A stretch of DNA of 64,000 nucleotides from Pinibacter soli (GTDB lineage Bacteria > Bacteroidota > Bacteroidia > Chitinophagales > Chitinophagaceae), in the NCBI RefSeq assembly GCF_029961145.1, contig NZ_JASBRG010000001.1, positions 124,001 to 188,000 on the forward strand. Reading direction: 5' to 3'. Shown piece by piece: positions 35,573-45,394 of this stretch. The translations under genes were made by a program, and so were the position numbers. How positions within the stretch are numbered: the stretch's first letter is position 1; each line of letters opens with the position of its first letter. The notes below the pieces were generated by a model. The model made no database searches. It had not been told where the DNA came from and saw nothing but the letters and a program-made list of their open reading frames with translations.

Positions 35573-36031
35573 ATGCCATTTTTTTCTTCTTCCAAAAGAA
35601 CCTTTCTTGATAGCCATGAGTCAGCTGATGTTATCGCAGCAATAAAACAGGCAGAGAGAAGAACGAGTGGGGAAATCCGTGTATACATCGAAAGTAAATG
35701 CAGATATGTGTCAGCTATTGACAGGGCTGCAGAAATATTTGATGTACTTAAAATGGAAAGGACCGATAACCACAACGCCGTTCTTATTTACCTGGCGGTG
35801 AAAGACAGGCAGGTTGCGATATTTGGCGATCACGGTATTCACCAAAAAACAGGTGATGAGTTTTGGGAAAAAGAAGTGGCGCATATGCTTGAGCATTTTA
35901 AGCAAGAGCATTATGCTACGGGGCTTTGCAAAGCAATCAGTGATGTCGGAGAAGCATTGCATTATCACTTTCCATACGATAATGAAACAGATAAAAATGA
36001 ATTGCCCGACGATATAGTTTTCGGGAAATAA
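35573..36031 (+). CDS. TPM-domain protein (no signal peptide)
   Basis: 152 residues with one TPM (TLP18.3/Psb32/MOLO-1) domain: AIKQAERRTSGEIRVYIES, then VLIYLAVKDRQVAIFGDHGI. No signal peptide or membrane helix, so probably cytoplasmic. It begins 19 bases after lemA. A hairpin at 36039-36060 separates it from the second TPM gene, suggesting partial termination. Confidence 0.88.
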   Translation: MPFFSSSKRTFLDSHESADVIAAIKQAERRTSGEIRVYIESKCRYVSAIDRAAEIFDVLKMERTDNHNAVLIYLAVKDRQVAIFGDHGIHQKTGDEFWEKEVAHMLEHFKQEHYATGLCKAISDVGEALHYHFPYDNETDKNELPDDIVFGK

Positions 36032-36038
36032 TTATCAT

Positions 36039-36060
36039 AAGCAGGTCGAAAGGCCTGCTT
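36039..36060 (+). terminator. Internal hairpin between the two TPM genes
   Basis: AAGCAGG pairs with CCTGCTT around TCGAAAGG, followed by TGAATTTT. Possible attenuator. Confidence 0.5.
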
Positions 36061-36072
36061 TGAATTTTACGC

Positions 36073-36864
36073 ATGAAAAAGTTACTTTTTTATTTATTGT
36101 TTTTTTTAACCGGTACATTTTGCTTTGCGCAAAATATTCCTGCGAGACCAAATCCGCCTCGCCTGGTCAATGATTTTGCAAACGTTCTCACGCCGGATCA
36201 AAAGGCCGCGCTTGAAAGCAAACTTGTTGCGTACGACGACAGCACTTCCAATCAGCTGGTGGTAGTGACATTGAAATCTGTTGGAGACTATGATGTGCAG
36301 GATGTTGCCTTGAAAATTTTGCGAGACTGGGGCGTGGGCAACAAAAAAACAAACAACGGTATTGTTTTGCTTGCTTCAATGGACGACCACAAGTTAAGAA
36401 TTGAAGTTGGTTATGGTCTTGAGGGTGCAGTTCCAGATTTAATTGCAAAAAGAATTATAGAGAATGAACTAGTTCCCAATTTCAGAGCCGGAAATTATTA
36501 CCGGGGATTTGACGAAGCGACAGATGCGATTTTCAAAGCTGCGGCTGGCGAATACAAAGCACCGGAAGGTTATGATCAAAGAGGACAGCACCAGGGAAGT
36601 GGCCACGGCAGCAGCATTATTTCTATCATTGTAATCATCATCGTACTCATTGTCATTTTCTCGAGCAGAGGTGGCGGCGGTGGTGGCGGAATGATGAGCA
36701 GGCGTGGCTATCGTGGTTGGGGTCCTCCCATTTGGTTTCCAACCGGTGGAGGCGGCTGGTCCGGTGGAGGCGGCGGCGGTGGCTGGTCCGGCGGTGGAGG
36801 TGGTGGCTTTGGCGGCTTCGGCGGTGGTAGTGGTGGTGGCGGTGGTGCCAGTGGTAGTTGGTAA
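36073..36864 (+). CDS. Secreted/membrane TPM-domain protein with Gly-rich tail
   Basis: 263 residues: signal peptide (1-20), TPM domain (about 28-160, with VNDFANVLTPDQKAALESKL and DDHKLRIEVGYGLEGAVPD), a membrane helix (about 180-197, SIISIIVIIIVLIVIF), then a Gly/Ser/Trp-rich tail ending GGGGGASGSW. This architecture is the YgcG-type partner of LemA. The Gly-rich tail gives strong codon bias and several spurious antisense frames. Confidence 0.92.
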   Translation: MKKLLFYLLFFLTGTFCFAQNIPARPNPPRLVNDFANVLTPDQKAALESKLVAYDDSTSNQLVVVTLKSVGDYDVQDVALKILRDWGVGNKKTNNGIVLLASMDDHKLRIEVGYGLEGAVPDLIAKRIIENELVPNFRAGNYYRGFDEATDAIFKAAAGEYKAPEGYDQRGQHQGSGHGSSIISIIVIIIVLIVIFSSRGGGGGGGMMSRRGYRGWGPPIWFPTGGGGWSGGGGGGGWSGGGGGGFGGFGGGSGGGGGASGSW

Positions 36865-36958
36865 TGCAACAGATGTCAAGTGGGTATGATGGTTGCAACG
36901 GGATGGCCGTAGTTAAATTTTACAGTATAGAAAAACAATAGTTTATAAATCAATAACC

Positions 36959-37270
36959 ATGGAATTAAAACAAGTATTTATTCATCACGTATTTTTTTGG
37001 TTGAAAAATCCGACTGATCAAAATGATTTGGTACAATTGGAAAAAGGCTTGCGAACACTCACTGAGATTTCAACCGTCAAATCTTTTCATATTGGCAAAC
37101 CCGCAGCAACCAACCGTGGTGTGATTGATAATACTTACTCACTATCCTGGATGATCATTTTTAATAATGCAGCAGATCAGGATAGTTACCAGGTTGATCC
37201 TATTCATTTAAAATTTGTGGAAGACTACTCGCAGCTGTGGCAGAAGGTGGTAGTGTATGATGCGATCTAA
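36959..37270 (+). CDS. Dabb-family (stress-responsive A/B barrel) protein
   Basis: 103 residues forming a ferredoxin-like barrel: FIHHVFFWLK opens the first strand, SFHIGKPAATNRGVIDNTYS the second half, and HLKFVEDYSQLWQKVVVYD the end. Small Dabb proteins dimerise; their substrate is generally unknown. The TAA stop is directly followed by a TAATTGAATAACTGA array. Confidence 0.88.
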   Translation: MELKQVFIHHVFFWLKNPTDQNDLVQLEKGLRTLTEISTVKSFHIGKPAATNRGVIDNTYSLSWMIIFNNAADQDSYQVDPIHLKFVEDYSQLWQKVVVYDAI

Positions 37271-37380
37271 TAATTGAATAACTGAATCATTGAATCATTG
37301 AATTATTGAAGGTTGAAGACCGGGATTCTTCGGCAATTCAATCAATCAATTATTCAATGATTCAATAATTCTATTATTTG
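37268..37380. repeat. Palindromic TGAATCATTGAATTATTGA array between Dabb and SDR
   Basis: The left arm (37268-37312) starts at the Dabb stop codon. The right arm (37336-37378) is the complement. The centre has a hairpin, GAAGA-CCGGGAT-TCTTC (37315-37331), that could terminate both genes. Confidence 0.8.
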
Positions 37381-37381
37381 T

Positions 37382-38098
37382 CTATGGATTAGTCGACCAC
37401 ATACTGGCATCTTTAATGAATATCCGTTTGTTCAATTTTAGCTGGGCAACTATCAATTCCGCAATATCCTCCGGCTGCATTACTTTTTCAGGATTTCCGT
37501 CAGTAAGTTTTAAATTAACCGCCATATCCGTTGCAACGGTACTTGGGGTGAGTGTTGTTACGCGAATATTATGTTTTCTTACTTCATACATAAGCGATTC
37601 AGACATTCCGATCAAACCAAATTTTGAAGCACTGTATGCGCTCGTTACAGCTGCACCACGCAAACCTGCTGTGGAAGCAATATTGATAACATCTCCTGTT
37701 TTTCTTTCGATCATGGATGGCAATACTGCACGGGTTACATAATACACTCCAAGCAGGTTTACTTTTATAATTCTCTCCCACTCTTCCGGTTCAAGCTCCA
37801 TAAAACCACCGAACGCTCCAACGCCTGCATTGTTGATAAGAATATCAATATTACCAAGATCTTTCGCAATGCTCTCAACTGCCTTGTTGACTGCATTTAT
37901 ATCTGCAACATCTGCCGTTGCAACTGCAGCATTTACTCCAAATGATTTTACTTCTGTTGCCAGTTTTTCAAGATCTCCGGCGCTTCTTGCAACAAGACCA
38001 ACATTCACCCCTTCCTTTGCTAAAGCCAATGCAACAGCTTTTCCTATTCCCTTTCCTGCCCCTGTTACGAGAGCTATTTTACCTTTAATTGATTCCAT
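37382..38098 (-). CDS. Short-chain dehydrogenase/reductase
   Basis: 238 residues of a classical SDR. The NAD(P) motif is TGAGKGIG (12-19), NNAG is at 89-92, and the catalytic Ser142, Tyr155 and Lys159 (YSASK) are all present. It resembles 3-oxoacyl-ACP reductase-like SDRs, but the substrate cannot be read. [10 protein letters not shown] after the second strand (no acidic end, an Arg instead) suggests NADPH. Confidence 0.9.
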   Translation of the reverse strand: MESIKGKIALVTGAGKGIGKAVALALAKEGVNVGLVARSAGDLEKLATEVKSFGVNAAVATADVADINAVNKAVESIAKDLGNIDILINNAGVGAFGGFMELEPEEWERIIKVNLLGVYYVTRAVLPSMIERKTGDVINIASTAGLRGAAVTSAYSASKFGLIGMSESLMYEVRKHNIRVTTLTPSTVATDMAVNLKLTDGNPEKVMQPEDIAELIVAQLKLNKRIFIKDASMWSTNP

Positions 38099-38264
38099 AA
38101 TTTTTCGTTTTTGTACAGCGAAATTAGAATGAATTAAGAATTAATAAAGATAAATAACATTGCTGCTTGCTGAAATAAATGCCGCAGTCGGTAGGCGAAC
38201 AAACTTTGCAAGTTTTATATGCCGGTCTCATAAACTACAAGCGACTGAACCAAACCTTTTAGGC

Positions 38265-38320
38265 CTTTCATAAATAAAAAAACTCCCGGATTTCTCCGCG
38301 AGTTTTTTTATTTATGAAAG
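38265..38320 (-). terminator. Terminator after the M1 aminopeptidase gene
   Basis: A 21-base arm (38265-38285) and its exact complement (38300-38320) surround an inner CGGA-TTTC-TCCG stem. T-runs flank both sides. It ends 9 bases before the stop codon at 38330. Confidence 0.9.
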
Positions 38321-38329
38321 CGAATAACG

Positions 38330-40822
38330 CTATTTCGCTTTTGATCTAATGTATTCAATTTGTTCTTGTGTGGCGGTAGCATTTGCCCCTGCCAGCTGCG
38401 CTTTCTTCTTCCCTGCAATTCCCATTAACACCATGTTGTTAATGTACGGAGTAAGTTGTGATTTATACGCTGCGGGAATGCTTTCACGGAAGTCAACAAT
38501 CATGTCAACACCTTTTTTTACCAATGCCGTGTTGTTCACTTTTGCGATGTAATCAGCTACTGGCTGCAGCATTTCCATTTTTGCTTGTGACAATGGCATT
38601 TTTGCGAAATTACCAGCTACATAATCGAAATCAGCTTCTGAACCTGCATCAATCAATACACCACTGATTGATTCCATCAGTTTTCCTTTTGCGGGTTGTG
38701 CTTTCAATTGCTGTGCTTTTTGCAAAGCCAATGCCGGATCTATTTTTGTCAGGGCTTCTAATGCCTGACCTGATACGCTGTAAGAAGAATCCATAACAGA
38801 TTTCTCAAACAATGTCTTGTATTCAGGTTTGTTGTAAGCGGCCAATAAGCTAAGCGCCTGCGCACGAACCGTTGAGTTTTTATCAGTTTTTGCAATGTTT
38901 GCAATTATTGATTCGAAGCCATCTTTAATTGCCGTGTTATCCATTTTCAATTTTGACAATGCGTAGTTACGCAAGCCAAAATATTTATCATTCACCGCCA
39001 ATTTCAACAATGCCTGTGCATCTGTGTTATCAGCATTTTTTGCGCAAGCATCAATTGCTTCTCTCCTATCGAGATAGTTGCCAGCGAATTTGTACTGGTG
39101 GATGAAGTTTGCCAAAGATTTATCGTCTGTTTTTTCGCAAAGCAAAATTTTATCTCCGTCTACGTTCACTAAGTCTGGTTTTGAACTTCCGTAAGAGAAA
39201 GTAAATTGCTGCTCGCGTTCAGTCATTTCAACGCTATGGCGAACTTTTGCCGATCCGTTGTAAACGTCGATAGCAAATGGCAAACGGAAAACTTTATCAC
39301 CATCTTGTGTTTGTTTTACAGTTACAGTTACTTGTTTTGCCGCATCATCGTATGCATAACTGATGTTTAATTTCGGATGACCCGCGCCGTAATACCACTG
39401 ATTGAAGAACCAGTTTAAATCTTTACCTGTCACTTCTTCAAAAGCCAAACGAAGGTTTTGCGCCTCAGCTGCTTTGAATTTGTTTGTTGTAAGATAATTG
39501 TTCAATGATCTAAAGAATGCGCTATCTCCAACATAGTTGCGAAGCATGTGCAGGATACGACCACCTTTGTTATAGCTTACGGCATCGAACATGTCTTCTT
39601 TATCTGCATAGTAAAAACGAACAAGATCTTTCTTCTCGCTATTGCTTTGCAGGTAACCATGCATGTCATTATAATTTTGCGCATCGCCGGCGTCTTTACC
39701 ATGCTTGTATTCGTCCCACAATGTTTCGCTATAGTTTGCGAATGATTCATTCACTGTGAGGTTGCTCCAGCTTTCAGCAGTCACTAGGTCACCGAACCAG
39801 TGGTGGAACAATTCGTGAGCGATGGTGCTTTCCCAACCATTGCCGTCGACCAGTTCGCGGGCATCTTGCTGAGCGCTTTCCTGGTGCAGTGTAGCTGTAG
39901 TATTTTCCATGGCGCCACTTACGTAGTCACGGCCAATAATCTGCGAATATTTTTGCCATGCGTAGTCAATACCAGTAATACGTTTGTAGAAAGCCATCAT
40001 TTCCGGAGTATAACCAAAAATTCTGCGTGCTACAGGTTCATATTCTTTTTCTACATAGTAGTTTACTTCTTTATTGCCGTATTTATCTTTTACTATCGAA
40101 TAATCGCCTACGCCCATAAACATTAGGTAAGGAGCATGGGGCATATCCATTTTCCAATAGTCTGTTCTTGTACCGTCAGCGTTTTTCTTTTGGCTGATCA
40201 ATAAACCGTTGGAAAGTGTAACGTATTTCGCCGGAACGGTCATTGCGATTTCGTCCGTTGTTTTTTGATTTGGTTTGTCAATGGTGGGGCACCACACTGA
40301 GTTTGCCTCGGTTTCACCTTGTGTCCAGATTTGTGTTGGTTTATCTTTTTCTTCACCTTTTGGATTGATAAAGTACAAACCTTTGGCATCTGTGATTGCT
40401 GCGCTGCCTTTTACTTTAAGCTCGTTGGGTTTTGCAGTGTAGTCAACGTACACCGTATATTTTTCGCCGCCTTTGTATTTTTTGTCAAGTTTAATGTTCA
40501 ACATCCAGCCATCGTATTCATATTTCAATGGAGTTGTTGCACCGCCTTTTACAATGGCAACTTTTTTAATCTCCATGCCTTTGGCATCGAGCGCCAGGGT
40601 ATCTGTTTCATAAAAATGTGGCTGTAAAGTGATCCATGCTTTACCATACATATAGGATTTATCATAGTCGAATGAGACTTCCAATTTTGTATGTACAAGA
40701 TCGTTAATCTTCGTGGCAGTTGCCTGATAAGTTAAGGCTTGGGTTGTAGCTTCTGATTGCGCGTTTGCCTGTGCAAGCATTAAAAGACCGCAAGCAGTAA
40801 ATAGGAAAAGCTTTCTCTTCAT
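38330..40822 (-). CDS. M1-family aminopeptidase, exported
   Basis: 830 residues. Signal peptide to about residue 21 (MLAQANAQ). The zinc site is HELFH (336-340) with Glu359 18 residues on (TVNESFANY), and the GAMEN exopeptidase motif is at 303-307. The C-terminal 250 residues are HEAT-like helices (YALSKLKMDN; RAQALSLLAAY). It removes N-terminal residues from peptides, here in the periplasm. Monocistronic. Confidence 0.95.
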   Translation of the reverse strand: MKRKLFLFTACGLLMLAQANAQSEATTQALTYQATATKINDLVHTKLEVSFDYDKSYMYGKAWITLQPHFYETDTLALDAKGMEIKKVAIVKGGATTPLKYEYDGWMLNIKLDKKYKGGEKYTVYVDYTAKPNELKVKGSAAITDAKGLYFINPKGEEKDKPTQIWTQGETEANSVWCPTIDKPNQKTTDEIAMTVPAKYVTLSNGLLISQKKNADGTRTDYWKMDMPHAPYLMFMGVGDYSIVKDKYGNKEVNYYVEKEYEPVARRIFGYTPEMMAFYKRITGIDYAWQKYSQIIGRDYVSGAMENTTATLHQESAQQDARELVDGNGWESTIAHELFHHWFGDLVTAESWSNLTVNESFANYSETLWDEYKHGKDAGDAQNYNDMHGYLQSNSEKKDLVRFYYADKEDMFDAVSYNKGGRILHMLRNYVGDSAFFRSLNNYLTTNKFKAAEAQNLRLAFEEVTGKDLNWFFNQWYYGAGHPKLNISYAYDDAAKQVTVTVKQTQDGDKVFRLPFAIDVYNGSAKVRHSVEMTEREQQFTFSYGSSKPDLVNVDGDKILLCEKTDDKSLANFIHQYKFAGNYLDRREAIDACAKNADNTDAQALLKLAVNDKYFGLRNYALSKLKMDNTAIKDGFESIIANIAKTDKNSTVRAQALSLLAAYNKPEYKTLFEKSVMDSSYSVSGQALEALTKIDPALALQKAQQLKAQPAKGKLMESISGVLIDAGSEADFDYVAGNFAKMPLSQAKMEMLQPVADYIAKVNNTALVKKGVDMIVDFRESIPAAYKSQLTPYINNMVLMGIAGKKKAQLAGANATATQEQIEYIRSKAK

Positions 40823-40939
40823 ACTGATTTATTAAATAGGGCTTAAAGATATAGTTTCGGATGATTCTCTTTTTAAAAAAAATGCTAAATGGCAAGCTAA
40901 ACTGCATTTTCAAGTAGTTTTGCTGTAACATTGGATATT

Positions 40940-42349
40940 ATGAAATCAGGTTTTGCAATACTATTGTTCCTTTTGACGGGCCTTGGCGCATTTTCACAGA
41001 AAGACTATTTTATATACATACAAACAGACAACAATCAACCCTTCTATGTTTTAATGGATGGGAAAACATTCAGTTCAAGTGATCACGGATATCTCATATT
41101 ATCCGGTTTACAGGAGCAGGCGTACCAGTTTGCAATTGGTTTCCCGAAAAACGCATTCCCAGAACAGAATTTCACGTTAAATATTTACGAGAAAGACGCA
41201 GGTTATCGTTTAAAAAACTTCGGAGATAAAGGTTGGGGATTATCTAACTATCAAACTTCGGAAGTAACGATGAACCGCAATGGCGAGAAAGGAAGTTCGA
41301 TGATTTCCGGGACGAGAAAAACGGATAGTTTTTCAGTGCTGTTATCGAATGTAGTGAACGATACGAGCATTTTGTATGAGAGCGTCCCACCGCAAATGCC
41401 GGCTACCTCAACTGCCGCAGTGGCCGTGCAGGAAAAACCTGCTGCCCAAATCGATACAGCCCAAACCTCTAAGGCGCAGGCTGTAACGCAGGCCCCAGGT
41501 GATTCAACAACAAGCACGAATGCTAAAAATGTACCTTTGGCACCTGTTGCCGCTGTTACAGCCGCAGTCGCTGCACCAAACAATGCGACCGATACCCACA
41601 AACAAGTTTCAGACACAGCTTTCAAAGCAGCCGCAATTGTGGCTGTGCCAATAATTGCTGCAAAAAGCGATACAGTAGCGGCTGAGAAAAAAGTTGTAGC
41701 AGATTCTGCCATAGCAATAGCACCCGCCAAAACAGATTCAGTGGTCGCAGTTATCCCGGTTAAAGCAGCACTTTCATCTGTCAGGAAAATAAGCGAAATA
41801 TCTACTGAAGCGACTTTGGAGGAAGTATATGTTGATAGTACAAATGCCGGTGTTGACACCATTCGAATTGCTACCCCATTAATGAAAGAGACTGTGATTC
41901 AATCTGCGGCTGTAGTTCCAGTTGCAACTACAGCTGCGGCTGCGCCACCTATGCAAACCGAGATTACAAAAGTGGACACTGTCATCAGGAAAGAAATAAC
42001 AGATGCTGGGATTGTAGCTAAACCTATTTCAAGCTCACCTCAAATCAACAACTCCGATTGTAAGAACACGGCGACTGATGCCGACATTGACAAACTACGC
42101 GTTAAACTTTTGTCGATAAAGAATCTGGATGAAAAAATAGGAACGACAAAAAAACTATTAAAGGCGAAGTGCTTTACGGTAAAACAACTCAAAGCAATTA
42201 GTGAGTTGTTTGCTGAAGACGCAGACAAATACCAGCTTTTCGAAACGGCCTATCCATTTACTTTAGATACTTATAACTATACCACACTTGAAGATTTGAT
42301 CAAATCTGATTATTATCGTGACAGATTTAAAGCGATGATCAGAAGATAG
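40940..42349 (+). CDS. Secreted DUF4476-domain protein with Ala/Thr/Val-rich linker
   Basis: 469 residues from the ATG at 40940 (MKSGFAILLFLLTGLGAFSQ). An N-terminal beta domain (20-135) is followed by a low-complexity linker (about 150-365) rich in Ala, Val, Thr and Lys. The C-terminal DUF4476 domain (DADIDKLRVKLLSIKNLDEK to DYYRDRFKAMI) is helical. The Ala/Val/Thr-rich linker gives long spurious antisense frames. Function of the family is unknown. Confidence 0.85.
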   Translation: MKSGFAILLFLLTGLGAFSQKDYFIYIQTDNNQPFYVLMDGKTFSSSDHGYLILSGLQEQAYQFAIGFPKNAFPEQNFTLNIYEKDAGYRLKNFGDKGWGLSNYQTSEVTMNRNGEKGSSMISGTRKTDSFSVLLSNVVNDTSILYESVPPQMPATSTAAVAVQEKPAAQIDTAQTSKAQAVTQAPGDSTTSTNAKNVPLAPVAAVTAAVAAPNNATDTHKQVSDTAFKAAAIVAVPIIAAKSDTVAAEKKVVADSAIAIAPAKTDSVVAVIPVKAALSSVRKISEISTEATLEEVYVDSTNAGVDTIRIATPLMKETVIQSAAVVPVATTAAAAPPMQTEITKVDTVIRKEITDAGIVAKPISSSPQINNSDCKNTATDADIDKLRVKLLSIKNLDEKIGTTKKLLKAKCFTVKQLKAISELFAEDADKYQLFETAYPFTLDTYNYTTLEDLIKSDYYRDRFKAMIRR

Positions 42350-42409
42350 TGGAAAGTGGAGAGTTAAAAGCAATTCTCAATTCTCAACTATTCCTAAAAC
42401 CTCTTTCCA
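42350..42409. repeat. GGAAAGTGGAGAGTT / CAATTCTCAATTCTC array
   Basis: Outward words GGAAAGTGGAGAG (42351 on) face CTCTTTCC (42401-42408), with CAATTCTCAATTCTCAA between. It spans the short gap to the sanA-like gene. Confidence 0.55.
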
Positions 42410-43045
42410 ATGATAAAGAAAATAATTTGGGCCACTGCATTAGCTATCGTTGTGGCAGTTGCTTTTGTAGTTTTTGCAAATGCAAATATTAAAAGTGTGG
42501 CGAGTAACAAACTTTATAACGATACCGCATCTATTCCATATAACAAAGTGGGATTGTTATTGGGTTGTTCCAAACTGCTTAGCAATGGCTATCCCAATTT
42601 ATATTATCAATACAGGATAGATGCCGCAGCGGATTTGCTGAAAGCGGGAAAAATAAAATATCTTGTCATTAGTGGTGACAATGGCCGAAAGGAGTACAAT
42701 GAACCCGAGGACATGAGAAATGACCTTATTCGCAGAGGCATTGATTCTTCTGTTATCATTCTTGATTACGCAGGTTTCAGAACATTTGACTCGGTGGTGC
42801 GTTTAAAAGAAATTTTCGGTCAGCAATCGGCAACTGTTATTTCACAGCAGTTTCACAATGAAAGAGCGATTTTTATTGCGCAAAAAGAAGGCATCGATGC
42901 GATTGGTTATAACGCGAAAGACGTTGTAAAATACGCTGGCTTTAAAACAAAACAACGTGAAAAACTGGCGAGATGCAAGGCTTACATTGACTATTTGATT
43001 GGAACAAAACCGAGGTATCTCGGGGAGAAAATAAGGATAGAATAA
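42410..43045 (+). CDS. SanA/YdcF-family (DUF218) membrane-anchored protein
   Basis: 211 residues. N-terminal membrane helix (3-24), then the DUF218 fold: VGLLLGCSKLL, LVISGDNGRKEYNEPEDMRN and the QQFHNERAIFIAQKEGID motif. SanA-type proteins affect envelope permeability; the biochemical activity is not settled. The TAA stop is the first triplet of a TTGAAAAATG array. Confidence 0.88.
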   Translation: MIKKIIWATALAIVVAVAFVVFANANIKSVASNKLYNDTASIPYNKVGLLLGCSKLLSNGYPNLYYQYRIDAAADLLKAGKIKYLVISGDNGRKEYNEPEDMRNDLIRRGIDSSVIILDYAGFRTFDSVVRLKEIFGQQSATVISQQFHNERAIFIAQKEGIDAIGYNAKDVVKYAGFKTKQREKLARCKAYIDYLIGTKPRYLGEKIRIE

Positions 43046-43125
43046 TTGAAAAATGAAAGCTGAAAATTAGAAGTCACTTCTAACTCTTCATTTTAATTTT
43101 CAACTTTCATTTTTCCACTTTCAAC
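43043..43125. repeat. Palindromic TTGAAAAATGAAAG array between sanA-like and truA genes
   Basis: The left arm starts at the sanA-like stop (43043-43045). The right arm (43092-43125, TTTTAATTTTCAACTTTC and on) is the complement and runs to 10 bases before truA. A short dyad, AGAAGTCACTTCT, lies in the middle. Confidence 0.75.
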
Positions 43126-43134
43126 TAAATCAGA

Positions 43135-43899
43135 ATGAGGTATTTCATAGAAGTAGCATATAACGGAGCCGCCTATAGTGGTTTTCAGATACAGGAAAAT
43201 GCACATTCTGTTCAGGCGGAAGTGGAGAAGGCGTTTGGCATCATTCACAGAAAACCTGTTGCATTGACCGGCTCTTCCCGCACGGATGCGGGAGTTCATG
43301 CGTTACAGAATTTTTTCCATTTTGATTATGACGACGAAATCAATCCACGTGCGGTATATAAAATAAATGCCATTTTACCGGCGGACCTTGTTGTAAAAAA
43401 TATCTACTCAATGCCGCAAGAGGCCCACAGCAGGTTTGATGCATTGAGCCGCGAATACAAGTATTTCATTTATGGCGAAAAAAATCCCTTCCTGCACGAC
43501 AGGGCGTATTATTTTCCCTATACACTTGATATAGACCAACTGAAACTTGCGGCCCAGGTTTTAAAAGAATACACCGACTACACCTCTTTTTCGAAACGTA
43601 ATACGCAGGTTAAAACGTTCAATTGCAACATTTCTGTAAGCGAATGGATCGAGGAAAATGGCTGCCTTGTGTATCATGTAAAAGGAAACCGTTTTCTACG
43701 TGGCATGGTGAGGGCCCTGACAGGAACCATGCTACGAGTGGGGCGCGGGAAATATTCCATAGACGATTTCCGAAAGATCATCGAGGCCAAAGACTGCACT
43801 CAGGCAGATTTCTCTGTGCCTCCACACGCTTTGTTCCTGGTGAATGTGCAATATCCTGACGGCTATTTGCACCAGGTAGAATCACCTAAATTCTCCTGA
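43135..43899 (+). CDS. truA: tRNA pseudouridine(38-40) synthase TruA
   Basis: 254 residues. The catalytic aspartate is Asp51 in GSSRTDAGVHAL. The N-terminus RYFIEVAYNGAAYSGFQIQ and the motif VKGNRFLRGMVRALTGTML are diagnostic. It modifies the anticodon stem of many tRNAs. It may be cotranscribed with the sanA-like gene across the repeat array. Confidence 0.96.
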   Translation: MRYFIEVAYNGAAYSGFQIQENAHSVQAEVEKAFGIIHRKPVALTGSSRTDAGVHALQNFFHFDYDDEINPRAVYKINAILPADLVVKNIYSMPQEAHSRFDALSREYKYFIYGEKNPFLHDRAYYFPYTLDIDQLKLAAQVLKEYTDYTSFSKRNTQVKTFNCNISVSEWIEENGCLVYHVKGNRFLRGMVRALTGTMLRVGRGKYSIDDFRKIIEAKDCTQADFSVPPHALFLVNVQYPDGYLHQVESPKFS

Positions 43900-43992
43900 A
43901 TTCGGGAACGGCTTCCGGCGCAGATTGCTTCGTTGCGCTAAAATCCTGTAAATTCGCAAATTCTATTTAGTCAATAGATTAATCAAACAATT

Positions 43993-45204
43993 ATGTCCAG
44001 TTTATCCAAAGAGTATTTAGTACAGTTAGCCAACCAGTTTGGAACGCCCCTTTATGTATATCATGCAGAAAAAATAAAAGAACAATACAATAAGTTAAAC
44101 AGCGCGTTTAAGGATGTTAACGCCCGTTTCTTTTATGCATGTAAGGCTTTGTCTAACATCAACGTACTGAAGTATGTGGAAAGCATCGGTGCTTCTTTGG
44201 ATTGCGTAAGCATTAACGAAGTTAAGCTTGGATTAAAAGCAGGTTTTACACCTGATAGAATTTTATTCACTCCAAATTGTGTGGATTTTGAAGAAGTTGT
44301 GGAAGGAAAGGAATTGGGTGTTCACCTGAACATCGACAATATTTCCATCCTCGAAAAATTCGGAACACGTTTCGGCAACTCCTATCCTATTTGTATCCGT
44401 TTTAACCCACATATCATGGGCGGTGGCAATTATAAAATTTCAACCGGCCATATCGATAGCAAATTTGGTATTTCTATTCACCAGATGCGCCACATTGAGC
44501 GTGTTGTGAAAAGCACCAAATTGAATGTAAGAGGCATTCACATGCATACAGGAAGTGATATTAAAGACGTGAATGTTTTTCTTCAGGGTCTTGAAATAAT
44601 GTTTGAACTGGCCACGCATTTCCCTGAGTTGGAGTTCATCGATCTGGGTAGCGGCTTTAAAGTTCCTTATCAGGAGGGTGATGTGCAAACAGATATTAAT
44701 TTGCTTGGCAAGAAAGTAGCAGAAGCATTTCACGCTTACGAAAATGAAACGGGCAAAAAAATCCAGGTTTGGTTTGAGCCGGGTAAATTCCTTGTAAGTG
44801 AGAGCGGTTATTTTGTGGTAAAGGCAAACGTTATCAAACAGACTACAGCTACAGTATTTGTAGGCGTTAACAGTGGGTTCAATCATTTGATCCGTCCTAT
44901 GTTCTACGATGCTTACCACCGCATTGAGAACATTACGAATCCAAACGGTCACGAAAGAATTTATACTGTTGTAGGTAACATTTGTGAAACAGATACTTTT
45001 GCATGGGACAGAGCTTTGAATGAAGTTCGCGAAGGCGATTTCCTTGTCTTCTACAACGCAGGCGCTTATGGATTTGAAATGAGCAGCAACTTTAACTCAA
45101 GATTGAAACCCGCTGAAGTAATGGTAAAAGACGGTGAGGCAATTTTGATCCGTAAGAGAGATGTGTTTGAAGATTTGATGAAAAACCAGATTGAGGTGTT
45201 GTAG
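43993..45204 (+). CDS. lysA: Diaminopimelate decarboxylase
   Basis: 403 residues. The fold type III PLP lysine is Lys51 in FFYACKALSN. The phosphate-binding GSGF, the HMHTGSDI motif, the catalytic cysteine in GNICETDTFA and the C-terminal YGFEMSSNFNSRLKPAEV are all in place. It makes lysine from meso-diaminopimelate, the last biosynthetic step. A terminator at 45342-45373 is shared with a convergent gene. Confidence 0.95.
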   Translation: MSSLSKEYLVQLANQFGTPLYVYHAEKIKEQYNKLNSAFKDVNARFFYACKALSNINVLKYVESIGASLDCVSINEVKLGLKAGFTPDRILFTPNCVDFEEVVEGKELGVHLNIDNISILEKFGTRFGNSYPICIRFNPHIMGGGNYKISTGHIDSKFGISIHQMRHIERVVKSTKLNVRGIHMHTGSDIKDVNVFLQGLEIMFELATHFPELEFIDLGSGFKVPYQEGDVQTDINLLGKKVAEAFHAYENETGKKIQVWFEPGKFLVSESGYFVVKANVIKQTTATVFVGVNSGFNHLIRPMFYDAYHRIENITNPNGHERIYTVVGNICETDTFAWDRALNEVREGDFLVFYNAGAYGFEMSSNFNSRLKPAEVMVKDGEAILIRKRDVFEDLMKNQIEVL

Positions 45205-45207
45205 AGA

Positions 45208-45255
45208 GTACGCAGATAACTCAGATTAGACTGATTTACGCTGATTTTTTAGCTG
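45208..45255. repeat. Single arm of the CAGATAACTCAGATTAGACTGATTT family
   Basis: GTACGCAGATAACTCAGATT and ACTGATTTACGCTGATTTTT are related in wording to the outer arms at 22355-22549. Begins four bases after the lysA stop. No clear partner arm. Confidence 0.55.
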
Positions 45256-45341
45256 AGTTCACGCATTTGATCTAGGCTTTGATGGGCATTCCAATAAAGC
45301 ATCTCGTTCACAGGAAATAACTACAATTGAAAATAACAGCA

Positions 45342-45373
45342 AAAGGCCATGAAGCATAACGCTCATGGCCTTT
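45342..45373. terminator. Convergent terminator lysA / DUF5777 gene
   Basis: AAAGGCCATGA (45342-45352) pairs with TCATGGCCTTT (45363-45373) around AGCATAACGC. T-rich on the plus side. Confidence 0.8.
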
Positions 45374-45394
45374 CTGTTTTTCATATGTCAAGTA

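Noticed and set aside
36469-36898. Thr/Ala- and His-rich frames opposite the Gly-rich TPM tail
   Set aside because: These are complements of GGN codons, not genes.
41251-41862. 203-codon minus-strand frame inside the DUF4476 gene
   Set aside because: The low-complexity Ala/Thr/Val linker leaves the opposite strand free of stops; no signal or domain.
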